64,000 nt of DNA. Origin: Inhella inkyongensis (GTDB lineage Bacteria > Pseudomonadota > Gammaproteobacteria > Burkholderiales > Burkholderiaceae_C). The translations under genes were made by a program, and so were the position numbers. Positions 46,128-54,438 of this stretch are shown in pieces. How positions within the stretch are numbered: the stretch's first letter is position 1; each line of letters starts with the position of its first letter. The DNA lies in NCBI RefSeq assembly GCF_005952805.1, contig NZ_CP040709.1, positions 3,782,001-3,846,000 of the forward strand, written 5' to 3'. The notes beneath the pieces were generated by a model. That model had not been told where the DNA came from. It saw only the letters and a list, made by a program, of their open reading frames with translations, and did not search any database.

Positions 46128-48407
46128 TCAAGACGGCAAGCAGGCGCTCAGCTTGCGTTGCTGCAGCAGGCGCTGGCACAGGGCCATACCCTGGGGCTTG
46201 GGGCAGACCATCACGCCCGGTTGGCGCGGCATGCAGCCCGCCGCCATCAGCTGCTGCTGTTCCTGCATCGGTAGCGAGTTCAGCTGCTGCACCGGCATGG
46301 CGCCCATGCCTGGGCTGGTGCCGGGTGTCATGCCGGGCAGGCCCTGCTGACCCAAACCCTGCGGCAGCTGCATGCCGCTGACCGCCGGCATGCCCTGGCC
46401 GGCGACCGCAGCGCCTGGGTTGACGGCCGCAGCACCCGGCAGGCCTTGGTTGGCCGAATGGCCCGGATTGATGACGGGGTCGGCCGCCCGGGGCGCGCCG
46501 ATGTTGAGCCTGGGATCCGCGCTCAAGCCCTGCACCTTCTTCTCGATGACCTGCTGGATCTGGGCCGCCATCGCCTGCTCCTGCGGGCTTTGGACCACCA
46601 CTTCCAAAAAGCCCGGCTTGTCCTGCCCATCATTGCCAGGGTCACCCGCATCGGCGGGGGTCAGGGGCGGGCTGAGTTTGGGCAACTGCGCCAGGACAAA
46701 AGTCTTGAGGCTGGCGTTGAGCTTGGCACGGATCAGCAGCGGATCCTCGGGCGAGATCTCGAACAGACCGGCGTAGCTGAGGTGCGGCAGCGAGATCTTC
46801 AGCGCCGGATTGCCCTGATGCTGGTTGTACTGGTTGGCGGCAGCCTGCACCTCGCTTTCCAGGCGCTGCGCCCACTGGCGTGCGCTGGACTCAGTCTGCG
46901 CCACCAGAGCCTGGTAGGCGCCATCGCGCTGCAGCTTGCACTCGACCTGGATCAGCGGCCAATCGGGGCGCTGCGCGCTCTGCAATTGGTACTGCTGCAC
47001 GGCCGGCTGGCAGGCACGGCTGACCGAGAGGTCACGGCTGCACAGCACCACGCTGCCACTCGGTTGCAGGCTGCAACGCTGCTGCGGGTCGCGCTGCTGC
47101 AGCAAGGCCAGGAAGGCCGGGCCGGCCGGACCGATCTGCTTGTGGCACATCGGCTCGGGCAAGGGCTTGGCCGATGGGGCCTGGGCCACGGCGGTGCTGA
47201 GTGCGTTGTGGGCGGTCTGGCAGGCGTTCAGGCCGGCACCGCTTTGGCACTGGAAGCTGTCAAACCCGCCGCCACCCGCCTTGGCGCTGCAGCCCTGGGC
47301 CAAGGCGGTCTGGCGCCCCTTCCAGGCGCTCTCGGCCTTGAACAGTTGCACCACGGCCTGGCAATGGGCCTCCGGCAGCGCATGGCCGTTCATCGGGTGG
47401 CCGGCCGCCAACGCACCGCGCTCGGCCTTCCAGTTCTGCAGCATCTTGCCCAGCAGATCCGCGGCCACGCATTGCTGGGTCCAGCTTTGCACCAGACCCT
47501 CGCGCTTGGCCGGATCGGCATTGAACAGACCCACCAGGGCCTCGCGCTCCACCTTGGTCTTCCAGGCCTGGCGCTGGGCCTGCAGCTGGGCGGGTCCGGT
47601 CTTGGCCAGTTCGACGTCCCAGCGCTCGCCGATGAAGGCGATGTAGGCCGTGGCGGCCTGCTGCAGCTCGGACTCATTGGGGGTGTGATGGATGGGGAAC
47701 GGGGCGCCGGTGTCGAGGTCGCGCGTGGCCAGGCCGGACTGACGCAGTCGCGCCAGGTGCTGGGTCCAGGGCAGCAAGTCGGGTGAAAAGCGCGCCATCA
47801 ACCCGGCGGCCGCCTTGGTCTTGTAGAACTCGAACAGGTACTCGGCGTTGCTGGTGCTCTTGCCCGTCCCTCCGCCTCCACAGCCGTTGAGCACGCAGCC
47901 TATCCATTCGGCGGCCGAGTTCAGCCCCGATATGAAGGCCTTGACCACATCGACGGCCGCCCCTCCGATGGCGATCAAGGCCTCGATGGCGCCGCACACA
48001 TCCACGCCGGTGAGCACATTGGCCAACGCGCAGCCCAGGGGCTTGCCGCCGTCCTTGATCAGCTCGATGTAGTCGCCGGTCTTGATGTCGAGGTAAATCT
48101 CGATCGCCAGACGCACCCATTTGTCGGCGCCGGCCTCGGCGATCACGCCGCCGGTGCTGCCGTTGTCCAGCAGCTCCTCAACGCAGGCGATCAACTCCAT
48201 GTCGCTGCCAATGCTGCCGCACTGGTCGTAGACCTGGATCACGTTCTTGACCGTGGACGGCGGCGGCAACGAGGAGGGCCAGACGCCCATGCCCGCCAAC
48301 TGATCCACCAGCCCCAACACATCCACGGCCTTGGCCGGCAGGGGCAGCGCCAGCAACAGCGGCAACAGCAGGGCGCCCAGACTCAGGCGCAAGCGGCTCC
48401 AGTTCAT
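46128..48407 (-). CDS. Large secreted cysteine-containing protein, family not recognised
   Basis: A 759-residue exported protein. A signal peptide (SLGALLLPLLLALPLPAKAV, cut after AKA) is followed by a region with regular cysteines (VYDQCGSIGSDMELIACVEE, CALANVLTGVDVCGAIEALI, CVLNGCGGGG) suggesting disulphides. The middle is helical and hydrophilic with more cysteines (CQAVVQLFKAESAWKGRQ, CSAKAGGGGFDSFQCQSGAG). The C-terminal 120 residues are a Pro/Gly/Met/Gln-rich low-complexity tail (GLPGMTPGTSPGMGAMPVQQ), closed by a Cys-bearing end (CMPRQPGVMVCPKPQGMALC). It is the last gene of a four-gene envelope operon. No enzyme motif is visible. Confidence 0.75.
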   Translation of the reverse strand: MNWSRLRLSLGALLLPLLLALPLPAKAVDVLGLVDQLAGMGVWPSSLPPPSTVKNVIQVYDQCGSIGSDMELIACVEELLDNGSTGGVIAEAGADKWVRLAIEIYLDIKTGDYIELIKDGGKPLGCALANVLTGVDVCGAIEALIAIGGAAVDVVKAFISGLNSAAEWIGCVLNGCGGGGTGKSTSNAEYLFEFYKTKAAAGLMARFSPDLLPWTQHLARLRQSGLATRDLDTGAPFPIHHTPNESELQQAATAYIAFIGERWDVELAKTGPAQLQAQRQAWKTKVEREALVGLFNADPAKREGLVQSWTQQCVAADLLGKMLQNWKAERGALAAGHPMNGHALPEAHCQAVVQLFKAESAWKGRQTALAQGCSAKAGGGGFDSFQCQSGAGLNACQTAHNALSTAVAQAPSAKPLPEPMCHKQIGPAGPAFLALLQQRDPQQRCSLQPSGSVVLCSRDLSVSRACQPAVQQYQLQSAQRPDWPLIQVECKLQRDGAYQALVAQTESSARQWAQRLESEVQAAANQYNQHQGNPALKISLPHLSYAGLFEISPEDPLLIRAKLNASLKTFVLAQLPKLSPPLTPADAGDPGNDGQDKPGFLEVVVQSPQEQAMAAQIQQVIEKKVQGLSADPRLNIGAPRAADPVINPGHSANQGLPGAAAVNPGAAVAGQGMPAVSGMQLPQGLGQQGLPGMTPGTSPGMGAMPVQQLNSLPMQEQQQLMAAGCMPRQPGVMVCPKPQGMALCQRLLQQRKLSACLPS

Positions 48408-48419
48408 CGCTCGCCCCCT

Positions 48420-49046
48420 TTACTGACCGCGCCGCGCGGCCTGGCGCAGCTCACCCAGCGTGATGCGCTGGCCTTGGGGGTTCTCCAGCACGGTGCTGTC
48501 GGGCTGGCTGCGCAGCTTGTCCAGATCGCGCGCGCTGTCGATCTTGATGGCGGGTCCGGCCGGCGCCCGGGCTGGTGTGCCGGCCACGAAACCCCGCCCG
48601 TTGATCTGGCGCGAGAGGGCGTCCAGCTTTTGCAGATCGGCCACGCTCAGGCGCTGGCCATTGGGCAGTTGCACCACATCGGTGGCCGGACGGGCCATCA
48701 CGGCCGCCAGGTTGACGCCCGGTGCCAGATTGACCGCCGGGCTGCCCGTGCTGCGGCTGAATTGCAGCTCTCGCGCCTGCGGGCGCTGCTGCTGGGCGGC
48801 CCGGATGGCGTCGGCCAGGGCCAGCACCTGGCGGGCCGGCACCTGGCGCCCGCTGCGCGTCTGCACCAGGGTGTCAGGGGGCAGCGCGCGCAGGGTCTGC
48901 AGAGTCACGGGCTTGGCGGGGTCCAGGCTGCGCAACTGCAACTTGGCCGCGCCGGGTGCCATGGCCGGCAAGGCGCCCGGCGCGGGCGCCTGGGCCAAGG
49001 CCGCGCCGCACAGGCCGGCGAGCAGCAAGGGGAACAGGGCTTTCAT
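48420..49046 (-). CDS. Secreted protein with three internal repeats, family not recognised
   Basis: A 208-residue protein with a signal peptide (LFPLLLAGLCGAALAQA). The mature part contains three copies of a roughly 25-residue unit: DTLVQTRSGRQVPARQVLAL, TDVVQLPNGQRLSVADLQKL and DSTVLENPQGQRITLGELRQ. The pattern is hydrophobic, two polar residues, G-x-x-h-x-h-x-x-L; the copies are about 50-70 residues apart. Such short repeats could bind a partner or glycan. It starts 10 bp after the stop of the upstream Ig-like repeat gene and is followed by the large cysteine-containing gene after 12 bp. No function is known. Confidence 0.7.
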   Translation of the reverse strand: MKALFPLLLAGLCGAALAQAPAPGALPAMAPGAAKLQLRSLDPAKPVTLQTLRALPPDTLVQTRSGRQVPARQVLALADAIRAAQQQRPQARELQFSRSTGSPAVNLAPGVNLAAVMARPATDVVQLPNGQRLSVADLQKLDALSRQINGRGFVAGTPARAPAGPAIKIDSARDLDKLRSQPDSTVLENPQGQRITLGELRQAARRGQ

Positions 49047-49056
49047 GCAAGGCTCC

Positions 49057-51132
49057 TCAGCAGGAGGTGGACCACGTACCGGTCACGCCATTGATATTGA
49101 CCGTGGCGCGCACCGTCAGTGGGTTGATCGTGAAATAGCGCGTCACGCGCAGCACCACGGTCTGGCCGTTGGAGACGGTGCCCGGGGCGCTGGTGAAGGC
49201 GCCGCCATTGATCGAGTACTGCGCGCTCGCGGCCGGCGTGCCGGCTCCGCTGGTGATGCTGATGGGCACCGCCGTGCTGATGCCACTGACCGTCAGCGGC
49301 GCGGAGTCCACCGTGCCGCCGCCGCAGGCCAGGGCATTGGGCCAGGAGAAAGGATTGGGCTGCGCATCCCAGGTGGTGACGACAAAGGCCGCCGACACGG
49401 TGCCGATCTGCAGCGTGGCCGTGCTCAGGCCCGCGCCATTGGTCAGCGCCGAGGACTGCAGCGCCAGCGCCACGCTCTGCCCTGCCAGCACCGTGCCCGG
49501 CGCCGTGGTGAAGGGGCCGCCATTGATCGAATAGCTGCCGCCCACCACCGAAATCGGCGTCGGCGCGTTGACGCCACTGACCGTGATGGGCGCCGCCTGC
49601 ACGGTGATGCCGGGCGCCACATTGCTTTGTGGCGCGAAGCTGAAGGGGTCGGGCGTGATGTCCGCCGCCAGCGTGCTGACATTGAAACTTCCCGCCACGC
49701 CGCCCACGGTCAGCAGCACCTGCACCGTGGTGCTGGGCAGGCTGGAGGCGGTGGCGCGCAGCCGGATGATGGCGCCTGGCGCCACCAGTCCGGGGCTGCT
49801 GGTGAAGGGCCCGCCGTTGACGGAATAGCTGCCCCCCAGCACCGAGATCGGCGCGGGCGCGTTGGTGCCGCTCAGCGTGACGGCGGCCGAGTCCACCTGC
49901 GCGCCCAGGGCCACCCCGGTCTGCGGCGCAAAGGTGAAAGGGTCGGGCGTGGTGTCTGCCGCCACGGTGGTGACGGTGAAGCTGGCGCTCTGGCCGCCCA
50001 CGGTCAGCACCGCGGTCTGCGGGGTCGAAGGGGAGTTGGCCGCGTCCACGCGCACCTGCAGCTGAGCCCCCGGCGGCACCATGCCGGGCGCGCTGGTAAA
50101 GGCGCCGCCGTTGATCGAATAAAGCCCGCCGACGATGCCCACCGTGGTCGGCGTATTGGTGCCGCTCAGGGTGATGATGTTGGAGCTCACCAAGGCGCCC
50201 AGCGCGGCATTGAGCACCGGGGTGAAAGCGAAGGGGTCGGGCAAGGCGTCCGGCACAAAGGGCGTGCCGGTGGTCGGCAGGCTGCGCGTCAGCACCGTGG
50301 CCGGGCGGCCATTGCCGGGGTTGGGGTCGGCATAGCGCACGGTCAGACGCTCGCCGGCCTGCACCTGCAGCGCACCATCCCCGGGGCGTGCGGTGCCGGC
50401 ATTGACCGGCAGCTCGTTGCGCTGGAAGCGACCGGGAGCCACCTCGTTCAACGAGAACAATTCGCGGTCGCCACGATCCGTCGTCACGGTGACCTGCAAG
50501 CGGGCGCGCCCGGCCCAGTCGGGCTCGCGCACCTCGATCAGCAGGGGCAGGTTGATGGGCGGCAACAAGGCCCCTGCCGTGGCCGAGGCCGTCAGCCGGC
50601 TGAGGTCCAGGGCCGCCCCGACATCCAGCTCGGCCGGGCTGCCACCGGCCGCCGTGCCCAGGGGCGAGCTGCCACCGCTGGCTGCCACCCGCCATACATC
50701 GCGCAGGCTCTCACCGCTCTTCTCTTGCTGACGGTGCAGCAGCCAGGACACCCGGCCGGTGAGCAGCCCGGGTTTGAAGCCGTCCACGCTCAAAAAGCGC
50801 TTTTCCCATGAGGCCTGCACCACGGTGACATCAGGACCGCACTGCAGATTGATGTCCTTGAGATGGATGCGCAGCTGCTTTTGCTGGTGAAAGTCCACCA
50901 ACACGGCGTCCAGCAATTGCTGCAGGCCGGGCTGGTTGGGCTCCATGCGCGCGCGCAGGGCCGCAATGTCACCGCGCTCATAGGCCTGCACCAGGGCCTG
51001 CACGGTGCGCCAGGCGGCATGGTCGGTCGAGCACTCCAGATTGGGTGCCGAACTCTGCGCCGAGGCAGCGGGCAGGGCCAATGCGGACAGCAGGGCCAAG
51101 GCCAGGGAAGAGGTTTTCATCAGGGAACTCAT
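49057..51132 (-). CDS. Secreted Ig-like repeat protein
   Basis: A 691-residue exported protein. Signal peptide (SLALALLSALALPAASAQ), then a domain of about 140 residues with DUF4440/nuclear-transport-factor-like traits (VQALVQAYERGDIAALRARM ... QASWEKRFLSVDGFK), followed by a beta-rich linker. The rest is four or five repeats of about 90 residues with consensus TPDPFxFxP, VTVSGxNxPxPISVxGGSYS, INGGxFTSxPGxV and LTVGG, the common Ig-like unit of proteobacterial surface proteins. It ends with a lone Cys (TGTWSTSC). The first ATG overlaps the stop of the upstream beta-barrel gene (ATGA); a second ATG four codons in is also possible. Confidence 0.75.
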   Translation of the reverse strand: MSSLMKTSSLALALLSALALPAASAQSSAPNLECSTDHAAWRTVQALVQAYERGDIAALRARMEPNQPGLQQLLDAVLVDFHQQKQLRIHLKDINLQCGPDVTVVQASWEKRFLSVDGFKPGLLTGRVSWLLHRQQEKSGESLRDVWRVAASGGSSPLGTAAGGSPAELDVGAALDLSRLTASATAGALLPPINLPLLIEVREPDWAGRARLQVTVTTDRGDRELFSLNEVAPGRFQRNELPVNAGTARPGDGALQVQAGERLTVRYADPNPGNGRPATVLTRSLPTTGTPFVPDALPDPFAFTPVLNAALGALVSSNIITLSGTNTPTTVGIVGGLYSINGGAFTSAPGMVPPGAQLQVRVDAANSPSTPQTAVLTVGGQSASFTVTTVAADTTPDPFTFAPQTGVALGAQVDSAAVTLSGTNAPAPISVLGGSYSVNGGPFTSSPGLVAPGAIIRLRATASSLPSTTVQVLLTVGGVAGSFNVSTLAADITPDPFSFAPQSNVAPGITVQAAPITVSGVNAPTPISVVGGSYSINGGPFTTAPGTVLAGQSVALALQSSALTNGAGLSTATLQIGTVSAAFVVTTWDAQPNPFSWPNALACGGGTVDSAPLTVSGISTAVPISITSGAGTPAASAQYSINGGAFTSAPGTVSNGQTVVLRVTRYFTINPLTVRATVNINGVTGTWSTSC

Positions 51133-52973
51133 AGCGTCAGCGACAGCTGCAGGCCGCCGGTCTGTTCGCGGGTGGCCAGATCGGCCTGGCCCAGGTTGCG
51201 TTCGTTCAGGCGCCAGTAAATGCGCAAGGCGCTCTGGCGCGTCAGGGGGTGGCTGGCATCCAGCACATAGGCGCGCTGCTGCAGTTCCTGGCCGCTGGGC
51301 AGGGTGAAACTGCCGGCCTGCAAATTCAGGCTCAGCTGCCCCCAGCGCGGGTGCTGCCCCGTCACCGCAAAGCTGCCGCTTTGCGAGCTGCTGCGCTGAC
51401 CCGCGCTGTCCTGCCGCTGCCCATTGAGCATCAGCTGGGTGCTCAGGCTCCAGGCGTCGACGCCGGGTTCGCCGCTCCAGTTGCGACTCAGGCTCATCAT
51501 CCAACCCGGCGCACGGCTGTTGCCCCAGGCGTTGACGGGGTCCTTCATGGTCGAGCGCGTCAGGCCGGCCATGGCGAACCAATTGCCCTGCGCCAGATTG
51601 AGACTGAGCTGGGTGTGCACCAGGCTGCGATCGGCCGCCACCCCGCTGTCCTGCCAGGTGCGCATGTCCTGCGCCTGCAGGCTCAGGCCCTGCAGCCACT
51701 CGTTCAGCATCACATTGCCGCGCAGCAACAGAGACTCAAAGGGCGTGCTCGTGGCATCGCTCCAGGCCGTGGCAGCCGTACGTTGCTTGCCGGCGCGGGC
51801 GTCACCGCCCAGGCTCAGCCAAGGCTCGGGCTGCCAGTCAAAGCCGGTCGACACCTCTTTGAGACCCGGCGTGGCCATGGCGCCCAAGCTGCTGTAGTGG
51901 GCCGCCACATCGTTGGCCCCCAGACGCCAGGCCAGGCCGCCGCTGCCGTTTTGCCCCCCCAAGCGGCCGTTCAGATTGAGGAGGGTGGCCTGGCCGGTGC
52001 GAGCCTCGGCCGCCTTCTCCTGGAAGCGGCTGCGGCCGGTTTCCAGCTGCGCCTGCAACTCGGGCGCCTGATAGCTCAGGCCCACGGTCATCGAGCGAGC
52101 CTCGGCCGGGGCCATCCACACCTGGGCCTCGCCCTGGCTGCCGTCCTGGTCCTCATAACTTTGGTGGGTCAGATAGAGCTGCCAGCCCGTCCAACCCTCG
52201 TATTGCAATTTCAGACCCTGCACATCGCGCAAATAGCTGCTTCGAGCCGGGCGGCCATCCAAGGGGGTACGCTGAGCCAGCGCCTCCCAGCTCTCGGCCA
52301 GAGTGCCCAGATGGCCTTGCACGCTCCAGGCGCCGGCGCGCCACTGGCCGGCAAAGCCGCGCAAGCCCAGATTGGTGCTCAGCAAGGAATAGGCCGTGGC
52401 CACATCGCCGGCGCTCCACTGGTAGCTGGCGCCGCTGCCGCCAATCTGCAGCGACATCAGCTGATCGCTATAGCGCGCGATCACCGAGCGGTCGTTGCTG
52501 GCCAGCAGATTGCCCTGGGCAAACCAACGCTGACCGTCCGCGCCCAGGCTCTGCACCTGAAAGCTGGCCTGGCTGCGGTGGTAGTCGCCACTGGCATTGG
52601 GCGAATAGACGGCCTGGGCAGCGGGCTGGTCGATGTCGGTCCGATAGGCATCGACGCCGATCTGCAGCTGCCAATCCAGGCGCGACTGGCCGTCGCCTTG
52701 CGGCACCAAGGCCGGTGCGGGTGCCCCCACCGCCTGCGACCAAGCCTGCAGCACCTGCTGGTTCTGCGCTTGAGGGGTAGCGGGGCAGCCGGGGTTGGGG
52801 GGGGCCGATCCGGCCTGCACGGGCGGCGCAGCCGGCGCAGGCGCGCCGGGCTGTGTGGCGCCCACGGGACAGGCCCCGGCGGGCTTGGGGGGCGTCGGCG
52901 TGGCCGCCAAAGCCTGCGGCAGATGGACCAGGGTCAGCAGGGTGGCCCAGGAGGCCAATGGAAAGCGAGGCAC
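51129..52973 (-). CDS. Outer-membrane beta-barrel protein, family not recognised
   Basis: A 614-residue exported protein heading a four-gene operon. After a signal peptide (FPLASWATLLTLVHLPQALA) there is a Pro/Ala-rich segment of about 60 residues, then alternating hydrophobic and polar strands with aromatic girdles (GQRWFAQGNLLASNDRSVIA, LKLQYEGWTGWQLYLTHQSY, LSGLAWRLGAND-like), typical of a barrel of 16 or more strands. The last strand ends QTGGLQLSLTL, close to the C-terminal signal recognised by the Bam machinery, although the last residue is Leu rather than Phe. It may export or anchor the three secreted proteins encoded after it; this is inference from gene order. Confidence 0.7.
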   Translation of the reverse strand: MPRFPLASWATLLTLVHLPQALAATPTPPKPAGACPVGATQPGAPAPAAPPVQAGSAPPNPGCPATPQAQNQQVLQAWSQAVGAPAPALVPQGDGQSRLDWQLQIGVDAYRTDIDQPAAQAVYSPNASGDYHRSQASFQVQSLGADGQRWFAQGNLLASNDRSVIARYSDQLMSLQIGGSGASYQWSAGDVATAYSLLSTNLGLRGFAGQWRAGAWSVQGHLGTLAESWEALAQRTPLDGRPARSSYLRDVQGLKLQYEGWTGWQLYLTHQSYEDQDGSQGEAQVWMAPAEARSMTVGLSYQAPELQAQLETGRSRFQEKAAEARTGQATLLNLNGRLGGQNGSGGLAWRLGANDVAAHYSSLGAMATPGLKEVSTGFDWQPEPWLSLGGDARAGKQRTAATAWSDATSTPFESLLLRGNVMLNEWLQGLSLQAQDMRTWQDSGVAADRSLVHTQLSLNLAQGNWFAMAGLTRSTMKDPVNAWGNSRAPGWMMSLSRNWSGEPGVDAWSLSTQLMLNGQRQDSAGQRSSSQSGSFAVTGQHPRWGQLSLNLQAGSFTLPSGQELQQRAYVLDASHPLTRQSALRIYWRLNERNLGQADLATREQTGGLQLSLTL

Positions 52974-53019
52974 GGCAGAGGCGAAGTTGGCGCAGAGGCG
53001 CGCAGCCTAGCCAGTTCGC

Positions 53020-53037
53020 CCCGGAATTTCTTCCGGG
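53020..53037. terminator. Hairpin downstream of the macAB-outer-membrane-factor operon
   Basis: CCCGGAA / TTCCGGG around a TTTC loop, 45-62 bp after the stop of the efflux lipoprotein and 47 bp before the start of the beta-barrel gene (both on the minus strand). No U tract follows. Confidence 0.4.
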
Positions 53038-53081
53038 CCGACCCCAGCGCCCCCCCAGGCGCGGGGGGCATGAAACCGCCC

Positions 53082-54434
53082 TCAGCCAGCCGCCAGCGCC
53101 TTGCGCAAGCCCTGCTGGTTCACCCAAGCTCGCAACCGCAGCTGCAGGGCTTGCTGCTCGGCCGCCAGGCGGGCGTTGCGGGCCTGCAGCCAATCGGCGC
53201 GGGCGATGGCCCCCACTTCGAAGCGCAGTTGGGCCAGGCGCTCGGTCTGCTCGGCCTCCTGCAGCCGGGCTTGATTGGCCGCGCTTTGCGCCTGCAGCTC
53301 ACGCTCCTCGGCGGCCAGGCCTTCGATCTCGACCAGGGCCTTGTGCAGGGTGTCGCGCAGGCTGAGCGCGGCACTCTCCACATCGGTCAGCGCCTGGCTG
53401 CGCTGCAGATCCAGTCGGCGCCAGTCCACCAAGGGCACGATCAAATTGGCGGCCAGGCTACCCAACGGGTTGCGCAGCCAGTCCTTGGCCGCAGCACCGC
53501 CGGTGCCGACGCCGGCCGTCAGGCTCAGGCGCGGATAGCGCGCGGCCTCGATGCCACGCTGCTGGGCCAAGGCCGCATCCACCTGAGCGCGGGCGCGCTG
53601 CACATCGGGGCGCTGGGCCAGGGCCTGATCGGGCGCGGCCGGCTGCCAGCGCATGGGGGCCGTGGCCGGCAGACGCGGCTCGGCCGGCAGCGCGGGTTCG
53701 GGCTGATCCAGCAGCAGGCCCAAGGCCAGGCGGTGCTGCGCCTGCTCGCGCTGCAACTGGGCCTGCCGGGCGCGCAGGTCCTGCAGGGTGGCGGCCACTT
53801 TGTCGACCTCGATGGGCAAGAGCTTGCCCTCGCGCACGCGCTGGCGGGTCAGCAGCAACACCTGCTCGGCCGCCTGCAGCTGCTCGGCCACCAAGGGCCG
53901 CTCCTGCTCCAAGGCGCCCAGGGCCCAGTAGCGCTCGGCCACCTGGGCGCGGATCAAGGCCTGAGCAGCGGCAATGTCGGTGCGCGCGCTCTCCACTTGG
54001 GCCGCCTGAGCTTGCTCGGCGGCGCCCAGGCGTTGCCAGAGATCGAGCTCATAGCTGAGCCCGACATTGGCACCATGGCTGCGTTGCGTGCGCCCACCAC
54101 CCTCCAGCAGGCGGCTGCGCGAGGCGTCCAGGCCCAGGCTGGGCGTGGGCTGACGGTCCAGCCCCGCGCCCTGCAACTGCAGTTGAGCCCGCTGCATGCG
54201 CAACGCGGCCTGGCGGATGTCGCGGTTGGCGGCCAAGGCCTGGGCTTGAAGCGCGGCAAGCTGTGCGTCGTCCACCCAGCTCGCCGCGCCCTCCGCAGCC
54301 TGCGCGTCGAACTGTTGCCACTGCTTTGGCATGGCGGTGGCCACCTGAGGCGCCACCGGGGGCTGGACGGCGCAGCCGCCCAACGCCGCCGCAAAAACCA
54401 GAGCCAGGGTGCTGGCCAGAATCGTCTTGTTCAT
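53082..54434 (-). CDS. TolC/NodT-family outer-membrane efflux lipoprotein
   Basis: Outer-membrane channel of a tripartite exporter, about 450 residues. The lipobox LGGC in AALGGCAVQPP predicts an acylated Cys24-25. Two OEP repeats follow with the expected coiled-coil-rich helices (RDIRQAALRMQRAQLQLQGA, SLRDTLHKALVEIEGLAAEE) and the barrel strands (ATPSLGLDASRSRLLEGGG). It is the third gene of the macA-macB operon (4 bp after macB), so it should serve as the exit duct. The ATG encoding MNKTILAST is chosen; an upstream start lies inside macB. Confidence 0.9.
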   Translation of the reverse strand: MNKTILASTLALVFAAALGGCAVQPPVAPQVATAMPKQWQQFDAQAAEGAASWVDDAQLAALQAQALAANRDIRQAALRMQRAQLQLQGAGLDRQPTPSLGLDASRSRLLEGGGRTQRSHGANVGLSYELDLWQRLGAAEQAQAAQVESARTDIAAAQALIRAQVAERYWALGALEQERPLVAEQLQAAEQVLLLTRQRVREGKLLPIEVDKVAATLQDLRARQAQLQREQAQHRLALGLLLDQPEPALPAEPRLPATAPMRWQPAAPDQALAQRPDVQRARAQVDAALAQQRGIEAARYPRLSLTAGVGTGGAAAKDWLRNPLGSLAANLIVPLVDWRRLDLQRSQALTDVESAALSLRDTLHKALVEIEGLAAEERELQAQSAANQARLQEAEQTERLAQLRFEVGAIARADWLQARNARLAAEQQALQLRLRAWVNQQGLRKALAAG

Positions 54435-54438
54435 GTGC

